NCBI GenBank assembly: GCA_963971305.1 | Contig: OZ020308.1 | Location: forward strand, 28,611,275-28,675,274 | Reading direction: 5' to 3' | DNA: 64,000 bases | Source of the DNA: Arcuatula senhousia | Lineage: Eukaryota; Mollusca; Bivalvia; Mytilida; Mytilidae | Part shown: piece by piece, positions 10,701 to 22,700 of the stretch | How positions within the stretch are numbered: the stretch's first letter is position 1 | Layout of the letters: the number at the start of each line of letters is the position of its first letter | Notes under the pieces: generated by a model | The model's input: the letters and a program-made list of their open reading frames with translations, nothing else | Database searches by the model: none | Told to the model about the DNA's origin: nothing | Translations under genes and position numbers: made by a program

Positions 10701-13700
10701 TGTCGGCCGTCAGGATTTTCGTATTATAGACCTGACACCTTCGTTGACGAGGGCCATCATATTCAGCCATCCAGGGTACACACCTGTTCGCTCTGTGGGC
10801 TGAGCACTGACCCGACGTCAGAAGCCCAGGCCTGGGCACCACAAAACGTAGAAAATACTTAAGTCTCAGAATTTTTTTTATTTCCATGAAAACTCGAATC
10901 AAAACTTTCTAATTTGCTGACCTCATAATGAGTTGAGAATATTCTCAGACTTAAGTAACTTTTCATGATTTGTGGCGCCAGGGCCTGGACCCTAAGTCGC
11001 CTCTTAGCACAAGCTAGGCTCTGCTGCGGGCGTATTCGACTCCCTAGACGACTATTTCAGGACTGGATTTGAATTAATATATGCATTTTATTTAGACTTT
11101 TGGTCAATTGCAGAAAAGTGAGCAGCGCTTACTGGCCTAGTTGAAGGCTGTTGGTGGTTTTTTAATGCCCTGCATACGAAAAAAGAGGGGCATATAGTGT
11201 TCGGTTCCGTTCGCCCGTCTGTTCGTCTGTCCGTCCCAAATCCAAAAATTCTCGAATTCCTGCTTACTGACAAGTGCCACACCAACTATATTGGTATGGT
11301 ATGTGAACGTTGTGATGCTAAGCACAACGGATGCTGGAGGTGACCTTTTTTTTCGTAGAAATGACCAGAAGAATGGTTTTATTCCATTCCTGCTTACTGA
11401 CAAGTGCAACAGCAACCATATTGGTTTGGTAGGTGCATCTTATAATGTTAAGCACAATGCATGCTTCGGATGCTAGATGTGACCTATATTATCTGCATGG
11501 ATGACCATTTACAGAAGAATGATTAAAGTTAATTATTGCTTACTGACAAGCGCCACATCAACTATATTGGTATTGTAGGTGCACCTAGTGAGGCTTAGCA
11601 AAATACATGACCTTCATTTTCTGCATGCATGACAACTTACAAAAGAATGGTTAACATCCATTCCTAGCCTGCTTACTGAAAAGTGCCACATCAACCATAT
11701 TGGTATGGTAGGTTCACCGAGTGGTGATAAGCATAATGCATGCTTCAGATGATAGCTGTGACCTACATTTATTCCATGGATGGCCACTTATAGACGAATG
11801 ATAACAGTCAATTCCTACTTACTGAAAAGTGCCACATTTACCATATTGGTATGGTAGGTGCACCTAGTAATGCTAAGCACTATGCATGTTTCGGATGCTA
11901 GCTATGACCTATATTTTGTGCATGGATGATCCTTATAGAAGAAAATTTAAAGTCCATTTCTGCTAACAGGCAAGTACCTAATCAACCAAAGTGGTATGGT
12001 AGGTGCATCTAGGGATGCTTAGCAAGATACATTGTTCGGATGCTGGCTTTGACCTTCTTTTTGTGCACGAATGACCAATTAAAATTTTGAAAAGTTCAAG
12101 TCAACTCCCGCTTTGTGATAATTATGCATAACTGAGGTTAGCTTTTGACAGATTACCTAGCTGTTTGATAAATATAAAAGCGGGACACCGTGTCTGCTTG
12201 ACAAATTTTTTTCTGGTTTTTGCTAAATTACTTCTTATTTTGTCAGCTTTGTCGCTTATTCCACATCTCATTAATTTCAATAACACATTACATTTATTTC
12301 TATTTCAACTTAAATTTAAGTTACACAAAATAATTTGTTTAATTCATTTGCATTTATATTTAATGAACAAAAAACTGTTATATATTAAAGATTATACATA
12401 CATATTTACTGGTTTTAAAGAAGAACAACCCATTTCATGCTTTTTTGTGGAATGATTGACGTTTTTATTTCCGATGCTTTGTTTTTTCATACCATCAATG
12501 ATCGATATTTCAGATAGGATCCAAGCGCTGTCACACAGACCAAGTACACACGTGTCTTATTCCACAGCTTGGATCGGGTCCCGACAAGATGTCAACTGGA
12601 AGTGGATTTTACTCTAAACAGGACTATATAGACATTCTTCAATATGCTAAAAACAGACATATTGAGGTTATACCGGAAATAGACATGCCTGGTCACGCAC
12701 GCGCAGCAATTAAAGCAATGGAGGGAAGGTTTTCTAACTATAGCACAAGTGGACAACTAGAAGTAGCTAATAAATACAGGCTTATAGACCCAGATGATAA
12801 CTCTCGGTATTTGTCCGTTCAGAATTTTAACGACAACGCAATGGACCCGTGTATCAATTCGACATATGCATTCATCGAGAAGGTATTGACGGAAATAATA
12901 TCCCTGCACCAAGCAGCAAATCATCCACTTAGAATTTTTCATTTTGGAGGTGACGAAGTCGCCAGAACTGCTTGGGTTAACTCAACGGCTTGTCAAAGTG
13001 TAAATATCGACGACACAGTTGACGACAAGAGGACATATCTTAAAGCCATGTTCGCCGAACGAGTAGCCAAGATTGCTTTCAAATATGGCTTGAACATAGC
13101 TGGATGGGAGGACGGTCTCCATGCTGGCGGAGGTGTTCCATTTAATAGGACGAGGTTCCCGAACGCAGACGTGTTAAGCAATGCTTGGGACAATGTTTGG
13201 GAGTGGGGTGAGGCAAGGCGGGCTTATAACTTTGCTAACGATGGATACAAGGTAATGAATATAAATTTCTCAATTGTAAAAAAAGGTAATGTTATTATTG
13301 TTCTGTATTGACAAAATATTCATTTCCACTTTTTAAACAGTAAATAGCTTGAGGTGTGTCAGAATGTGGTCCTATAACATATGAGGTCTTAATTTTGTAC
13401 CTCCAAAATTCGACCAAACATGGCTAAATACATCATGTCGTGGAATCCCAAATGCTGTTTGAGTATATTACAATGTATGATGTTGACCAAAGACCACGAC
13501 GATTTCCTCATATAAAGACAACAAAACTTCGTGAGCATGTTACAGATTATGTGTCAATATTTAAACCGATATTCTAATTTAAGGTGATTATGTCACATGC
13601 TACCCATCTTTATTTTGACCACCCACATGAACCAGACCCGGAAGAGAGGGGTCTCTACTGGGCAACCAGATTTACGGATTCTTTTAAAACGTTTGGATTC

Positions 13701-16700
13701 CTACCAGACAGATTATACGAAAATATAGATGTTACCCGAATGGGAGCACAATTATCGACAGCAGACGTATGTGGAGATAATGACCACATAAAATGTCCGT
13801 CACTTCGGGAACCGGAAAATATCGTTGGTAATAAGATCAGAAAATATTCCTTTTATGAAAAAAAACATGCATATGAAGATCTAGATTTAGTACCATAACA
13901 ATAAAAAAGAAAAAAGAAAAATTCATTCTCATGTACATAAATTTTAAGCATTACAATGTAAGCATTCATTATCACCGACGACAGAGAAAATTTTTATTTC
14001 AACTGTAGACAAAAAATATTATTACAGATTTTTTAGATTTGATACACGAAACAATATCATTTTATACTCCTAAAAAGTGCTTTTACAGTTTGCATAAGCA
14101 ATGTAGTGGAAATGATGTTCTAAGGGGAATATGGTATAAAAGTAAATATCATACAACTTTGACCCTGCTAAATATTTTTTAGATCTTGAGGTGCTTATAT
14201 TGCAAGTTAATTTTTTTTCAAATATCTTGAGCTTAATAAATGCATTTTTTGAACAAATCAAGAAAAAGGGCAATAACTCTTAGTTTATTCAAATTTTCAG
14301 GGCAGGTACATTTTTTGTAGACCTTGAGTTGCTGAACAAATAAGCTCTCTTTGAAAATTTGGTTCTTCTGGTGTGGTGAGTTTTAAAGCAAAAAAACTCA
14401 ACAAACGAAAAACAAACATTTAAATCCAAACACAATCAGTTACATGTATGTGTACTTGAGTGTTTACGGATGATAATATTCTTGTTAACGAAAACTATCA
14501 CATTTTTCCATTTTAGGAATGCAAGGGCATCTTTGGTCAGAAACAGTTTTATCTGAAGAAAATTTCTACCACTTGATATTTCCTAGGTTGTTAGCTCTGG
14601 CTGAGCGCGCATGGCATAAGGCATCATGGGAAGACTTGTTATCTAAATCAGAACGAGATAAACGGATGAAAGAAGATTGGAACAATTTTGCGACTGCTGT
14701 TGGTGAAAAAGAAATGCACCGCCTGGATGAAGAGGGAATTAAATATAGAGTTCCACCGCCTGGGTTGAAGTAAGTATGGAAAAGAACCAAGAAAAAACAC
14801 AGAAAATTCAATATTTAAATCTATGTAAAATACACGCACTTAAACTACTACCCATGATAACTACTTGCGTATCGAGTTCTATATTTTTTCTTCTACTATA
14901 AAAAGGCAAATTGAGTTCAAAATATTATAATTATCCCGTTAAGGATTTTTTAGATTCAAATTTCTACCGTGTTTAAGTCCTGTACATTGCTTAGAAGAAA
15001 ATGTATTTAACTCGATACGCATGTTCCTATGATTGATAAACTGAAACGCTAACAAACAGTTTAAAAAAAATCAAAGATTACATTTATACAATATACGTTT
15101 ATCTGGAACTCCGTTAAGGTAAACATGACTCCCTGAATTACCGCAAACCCATATAAAGATAGTGTACTAATCATTAACCTTTTCCGGTTGTTAGATCAAA
15201 TAAAAAAACGGGACTTCACCACCTTTATTAAATTGGGTTATTAGGTTGTAAGTGACCTGCTAAAGGTAGTTTCCTCTGGGTTTTTTTCGGTTTTCTTCAC
15301 CATACAAACTGATCGCCTTGCATTGTTAGGTGCACAGGCCCACCCCCAATTTTCTAAGACAATCAATTTTTTGTCCATAAAATAATTTATTTATTTTTTT
15401 AACTTTTCTGACTAAAGTTTTGCAAATATGTGTCAAAACAATTGTCTTTCTTAATTCATGAGGAGCTAGGTCATGAAAATTGCGATATTCAGTTTATCAT
15501 GTGCGTTAGAGCCTTATTTTGACATTTCTTTTTGGACATTAATTTTGACTATTCCCGATCGGTAATTTTGTCGTTACTTCTATATATTTTTAGATCGATA
15601 AGGGGCCGACAATTCGACTTGAAGGGGGTGGAGTGGTGTTTTTCCTTTAAAAAATTGAATTTAATGTTTAATGAAAACAGAGGTCTAGAAAAAATCTGAA
15701 CAAGGATTTCTGCTTCATAAATTAATTTAAAAATGCTAATATCAAAAAATGTTTTGTCTACAAACCTTTTAAAAATAGAAATTTCTCTGTGTTGAAAAAT
15801 GTGACTAGAACAAAAACAAAGAACCCCCTCCCTTTCCAAGTTCGGTCCCTCCAAACTAATATCACTTTTTCTTAAGAACAATAGCTGGTACCAGAAAGAC
15901 CAACTCGGCCTATCCAGGACTAGCCGTTGAGTACAGCACAGATAACCTAAACTGGGTCTCAGCACAGTCTATTCCTGCAAATATTGATGTTTTCTTCTTA
16001 AGAACAAGGTAATAAAAAACTGTTCCTTTTTTATTTTCAACTTATTTGAAATTGAAGAACAACAAAGTTCAGAAAAATAAGTACGAAGCGAAATAAATGT
16101 ACATTACAAATTAGATAAAACAATTATGATGGCTTTTTAGCTCACCTGACCCGAAGGGTCATGTGAGCTATTGTCATCACTTGGCGTCCGTCGTCCGTCC
16201 GTAAACTTTTTAAAACGTTAACTCCTCTGACACCATAAATTCAATTGAAACCAAACTTGGTATGGTTGTTCATTAGCATTCGGTGCTTAGAACTGATGTG
16301 GGGATTTTTGATTCGTCGTAAAACATGGCCGCCGTGGCTAAAAATAGAACATAGGGGTAAAATGCAGTTCTTTGCAAATAACTCAAAAACGGCTACAGAT
16401 ATCAAAATTCTGGCTGGGTAAAAGTGATCAGCACCTCAAGATCTACCTACCCTGATATTTTGAAGAAAACCCAACAACCTATGTAGGAGTTATAGCCCTT
16501 TTTGTGGATTTTTTGCAAATTTTGCACCTGCTTAGCTCAATATTTTGAAAACTATACAAGATATTTGAGAAATGTAAATTGCATATTGTTAAGGACATCA
16601 AGATCTACAAAATATGTAAAGGGTCAACGTTGTAGAACCTTTCCATTTATGATTTATTGCCCTTAGAACGTCAAAATTGAGCATTTTAACAGCATTTCCT

Positions 16701-19700
16701 CATTACATTGAAAACGTTAACTCCTCTGACAGTTCAAGTCCAATTGGAACCAAACTTGGTATAGTTGTTTATTAGCATTAGGTGTATAGAACTGATGTGG
16801 GGATATTTGATTGGTTGTAAAACATGGCCGCTGTGGCTAAAAAATAGAACATTGGGTTAAACTGCTTTTTTTGCTAATAACTCAAAAAGGGTGACAGATT
16901 TTTGAATTTTAATTGAGATAAAAGTGATCAGCACCTTAAGATCCACCATATTGTCAGATGACCACCTTATTAAACTTATGACCCTTTCAATGTCAAATAG
17001 ATTTTGCCTAATAACCTTTACTCCAAGCACATATGTCAGGTGAGCGATTCAGGCTCCTGGGAGCCTCTTGTTTATAAATAATGGTGAATTTAGAATAAAT
17101 GAATATTTATGAATTCATTGATTCGTGGTTTTAACTTATTCTTAAGGCATATTGTCTATGAAAAATTATTTTTCTAAACCAAAAAATTGTCGTCAGTCTA
17201 TTCGTTTTGTTTATTTAGAAATATACAAACGTTCAAAATACCACGAAGGTACCTTATTACTTCAAAAATTGAAAAATATATAATATTTGTAAAGCATATT
17301 CATGAGATGTAGATGAGCTGTAAGCATGCGCACTATATTTTCGTTAATTGAAAACTTCCTTGGTTCTTGCACGTGGTGCATAATCTGTTTCTCGAAGTTT
17401 AATCTCCCACAGATAAAGTTACTTTCTTATATAGATATGGTGCCTCATACCCATAACGAACATGCAAACAGAACAAGGAAGTGAGTTGCTTCGGACGCGG
17501 ACCTCGCAGAACACACAATATTTCTTTTTTCATTTTCGAATGCAAAGCCGGTTAGAGAGAAAATAACAGAAAACAAATTTGTTTACTGAAGACAAAGTAA
17601 ATATAACGACTACTTGGAATGAAATTTGTCTGAAGTATTCAAGTGATTTTCACCGCTTTTATCGGGAGTCTTGTTTCGCGAAAATTAGAATGACAGGTTA
17701 CCGCGCTTCTGTCATTTTGTTTTGATGGACGCGACCTCAAGTGATAGAATAGACGCCAATGATTAAAATATGCCCGAAGTCCTAATTTTTCATTTAAATT
17801 CTTTACATTTAAAACATTTCATAGCTGGAAATACTTGAAATAATTTATATTGATATAATAACTATCACTAAGAATGTTTATTATTTTTTAAATCAAGAAC
17901 ATTTTAAAACGTGTTTATTTAATGTTCCTGTTTAAATTTACAATTCCAAAAAAGGAATTTAATTTTGCATTCCGTGTTATTGGGTGCGGATTTCTGACAG
18001 GCTTATACGTCTTCCGGTTTAAAGCGTCATACTCACTCAATTTAGTTTTCGCCGTGAGCTTATTAGAGCTACTTATTGAATAAAACTGACAATTATTGCC
18101 TGTATTAAGTTTTGGATGTGATTCACTTTAATTTAAAAGGTAAACAGGAACAATATTGGTAGTTTATTCAACATATCAATGTAACCCGAGATTCTGATTA
18201 GTGTCCGCGTTAAAACTACTGTCAATGTGACGTAATGCAGGTAAATAAAATATCAATCAATATTGTCGAGCTATTCTGATCAAAATAAACTACTTTGAGG
18301 CAAAATTTGTGGCAAATTTGCTTTTCAATATTCATTTTATTGCATTTCGGTCTAAATTGGGGGGAATAATGAGTTTGCCGTAGACAATATGCCTTTAAAA
18401 GCAATGTTAAAGTTCTTTTTTCGTTAGTGATTTAATTTCGTGGTTTGTTTGACCATTTATTTAGAACAGCAGTCAGTGTTTGCCAAGTTGCTATTGGGTT
18501 TCGAAAAAAGACAAGTAGTTTGATTCAAATCCGATCTTATAATATCAAATTTATAGCTAAAAACATAAAACCATTCATTCCATTGTTATTACACTCTAAT
18601 TGTCAAGTGTTCTGAATTCTTGTTTAATAATGCCCAATGCTCTATACATGTATATTTATAGTTTTGTATTTTTTACTAAAAAAGGAATGGGCATTAGGTG
18701 TTTCCCTACAAAATTGGGTTAACATTTTTGCCCACGTACTACTTTTTTACCAACTGAAGGTTTTCATCATCGCATCCTATTTATTTTGTCATGGAATTTG
18801 ACTGTCTAATAAACCTAATTATAATATAGTAAATCTGTTTTAAAATCTGAACCAGAAATCTTTTCCGCCAAAATTTTAACACCAACTTTAAATCAAAAGA
18901 CGAGTTCACAAACATATTAAAAGGACAAGGAACGGTAAGGCTCATATTTTGCCCCCTGCCTTTAAATAAGACTGAAAGGTTAGCATCGACAAAGAGAAAA
19001 GTTCTTGTGTTATCGAGTAACTCGAATGAATTGAAAAGCATGTACAACTCAATTTTTAAGAATGTTACATGTTATTTACGTGAAATACCATGTCAAACAG
19101 TTCGTAAATTTAAGTTTTTCGCACTTTTTTTCTAAACGCTTATAGATCATGAAATGATTTTTAGTATGTGAGTTTATCATGATCAGTTACATACCAAGTG
19201 TGAGTTTCGTGTCAGTCAACAACTTTTTGCGGGAGTTATGGCTCTTTCAACATTGAAATATACGTTATTGAGATGTGGAATAAGTGTACGCGACACAACA
19301 AACATAAACAAACAGCAATTCAAAAAATCACAACGGAAAACAGCAAGCAGTCTTCAACATGACCATAGGTCACTGCTTACCGTCTTGCATTGGCCCAAGA
19401 CTTATAATACAATACAAAAGTATCAAAACCAATCCCTAAATCATCAACGAAAGACTCAATTCTTGACATAAAACAGTTAACATAGAATGACAAGGACAAA
19501 CAAAGGCTTTGGCAAAGTTTCCTGGCTTAGGACAGGCACATATAAAATGTGGCGGGGTTAAACTAGTTTTTTGAATCCAACCTTCCCCCTATTGATAAGC
19601 TTGCACAAAGCTACATATAAAACACACTGTAAAACTCAATCGACAAAAGTTCAATTCAACAAGAGAGAACCTAAGACAAAATACTGTACGAAAACAACAA

Positions 19701-22700
19701 GACTAGGAGGAACTCTCTTGAGAACACTCGAAGTTACTGACAACTAGCTAAGAAACATTTATCGATTGATGTAAAAGAATCAAATACATCAGTTCTAAAT
19801 CCGACACCCCACGTCAAAACAATGAATGATTAAGAGTTGTATCACCATACAGAACCGACATACTTGATCGCTGTGGTGCTTATAAATAATACAGTGGATA
19901 CAAAGTGAAAATTTAAGGTTTTAAAGTTACTATCAAGCTATCAATATTTCTGCCAAAACATACCAAATGCAAAGATTTTACTAAAACATTGAATTTGTAT
20001 CCTTTTTTCAAAAGGTTTTTAAGCCAGTTTTTAATTTCCATAAGGTTGTTTTTGAATTTTTGTGCTTTATAAACTACATTGCTATAAAAGTCAGGATGAG
20101 ATATTCCTTTAACAATCAGAAATCTACGTGTACAATCAAATTTTTCGATGAGATGTCCATATTTATGTGCAAATTTTGTAAAAGATTTGACTAATTTGTG
20201 GTAACGGTAACCTTGTTTTAGCAATTTTTCTGTAATGAAACGGTTTTTATCATTAAAATCAGACACATCACTGCAAATGCGAGCATACCTGACTAATTGT
20301 GAAATGTATACCCCGTAAGCTGGAGCTAATGGTACGTCTCCTTCAAGAAACGGAAAATTAACTATTGGGAATGAAAAGTCATCCCGTTTATCATATACTT
20401 TAGTGTGTAATCTACCATTGATAATGCTTAAGTCCAAATCTAGAAATGGACATCTACTGTCGGTTGAGTTTGCTTTATTTAGGGTTAATTCTTTAGGATA
20501 TATATCATTTATAAATTCTGAGAATGTGGGGTTGTTTAGAGCAAGTATGTCATCTAAGTACCTATATGTATTGTTAAAAGTTTCGATAAGGTGGTTTTTG
20601 TTTGGGTCTTTTTGTAGCTTGGCCATAAACTGTGATTCGTAACAATATAAAAACAGATCAGCTATGAGTGGAGCACAATTGGTTCCCATTGGAATACCAA
20701 TGACTTGGCGATATATTTGTTTACCGAACCGGATGTAAATATTATCTAAAAGAAAGTTTAATGCAGTTATAACTTCTATGTCGGTCCAATTAACATAACC
20801 TTTGTGGGTTTCGTTACTAAAAAACGATTTACTAAATACTTGTGACACTTTAGAACAGATGTAGTCACTTTTAGATTTGTCAAAGCACCATTTAATTAAA
20901 TATTCAAATTTCTTTTTGATAAGATTGTGAGGTAGATTAGTATATAAAGTGGAAAAGTCATAGCTGTCTACGGATTGAAAAGTATTTTCAAATGCCCGAA
21001 GTTTGTCTAAAACATCAAGAGAATTTTTAACACTCCAAAAATGATTTATTCCACTATTTTCGAAAATTTTATCACAGTATCGGATGATAAATTCTTTCAT
21101 TGTAGTTAAAGCAAGAGACAAGACTTTAGAAATATTGGTTAAGGAACATTTGCTTGATGCAGAAATAAAACGGGATTTATATGGGTTTTTGTGTAATTTA
21201 GGTATCCAGTACATAGTAGGTAATTTATTGTATGTAGGGGCTGCTCGAAGTGCTGTGGTTGCTATGACATGATCGTCAATAATACTGGTTTCTGTAGCTT
21301 GCACGGGAACGAAAGTACATGAGCCTTTAATTTCATGCATTAAAACATCCAGATAATATTTACGACATACCACAACAACATTGTTAGCCGCTTTATCCGC
21401 AGGAACAAAAACATATCGTGAACCTAATAATTGTAGTTTTGATTTAATTCTGTTTATATAAGTTTGGGGTCGATATTCTACAAAGGTGTTTTGAAAGTGG
21501 CTTATTCGTAATTTTACAATGGATATGAATTTATTCTTAAACTTGTCTAAAGATTTGGAATCTGCTCCTTCTCGTCTAATCCAGGTCTTACAGTACGAAT
21601 GAAGGGCAGTATTTACACAATCAAAACAAGAATTCCAATTAATTTTCGAAGGAGGTCTGAATTTTGGTCCTTTTTTCAAGAATTTAATAACCTCTGGGTC
21701 ATTGACAATGTTTAGGTCGCCAGTAACAATATGGCCACAAGGAACATATCTAAAGTCCGAATTAGCACAGTCGCATGATACAGGAATATTCGAGTCTAGG
21801 TCTTCATCTGTAGTGATGGACGTATAGTTAAAAATAATGTTACGTGTTGGTTTTTTATATTTATAAGATATGATTGGAGGTTCAGTATTTGTAAAATATG
21901 GTGGTATTAACTCTTTAATAGTAGGATCCATAAAAATACTAGAAATGTTTATGAAGTCTAGTCCTCTGTTGATGTACGTTAATTTTATAAAATGTCGAAA
22001 ATTCACTGAAATTTCAGTTTTCCGCACTTTTTTCTAAACGCTTATAGATAGCAGACTGATTTTTGGTATGTGAGTTAACCATGAAAAGTTAAAGATCAGG
22101 TTTGAGTTTTTTCTTAGTCAACATATTTTTGTGGGCGTTATGGCCATTTCAACATTGAAAATTCACTGAAATTTCAGTTTTCCGCAATTCTTTTTTAAAC
22201 GCTTATAGATGATGAACTGATTTCTGTTATACAAGTTCACCATGATAAGTTACAAGTAGAGTTTGAGTTTCGTGTCAATCCACAAATTTTACGGGAGTTA
22301 TGGCCCCTTCAAGGTTGAAAATTCGCTGAAATTTCAGTTTTCTGCACTATTTGCTAAACGCTTATAGATATTAAACTAATTTTTGGAATGTGAGTGTACC
22401 ATGAGGAGTTACAGATCAAGTTTAAGTTTCGTGTTGGTCCACTAATTCACTGGAATTATGGCCCTTTGAAGTTTGAAAATCCACTGAAATTTTATTTTCT
22501 GCACTTTTTTATTATCCCTTGTGGATAAGGAACTGACCAAGTTTAGGTTTTCAATTATTTGACAATTTTTTAACAGTGACTGAAATATGAGGCCAGTGGG
22601 GGACTATGTATTGTTTTGCAATACTCTCAGAATGCTTGTTGTAAATACTATTTAATTTATAAATCATTTGTGAATAACATTAAAATTGTGTTTTTTTAAA

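Noticed and set aside
10639..11415. Overlapping frames on both strands of about 65-92 codons
   Set aside because: They cover the SINE-like repeat, its nested palindrome and the minisatellite.
11259..12080. Regular repeats that could suggest a CRISPR array
   Set aside because: Units of about 140 bp vary throughout, with no short identical repeats and unique spacers, and the window is eukaryotic.
12165..12455. 96-codon hydrophobic open frame in the large GH20 intron
   Set aside because: Low-complexity AT-rich sequence, no signal-peptide cleavage pattern, no splice context; hydrophobicity follows from T richness.
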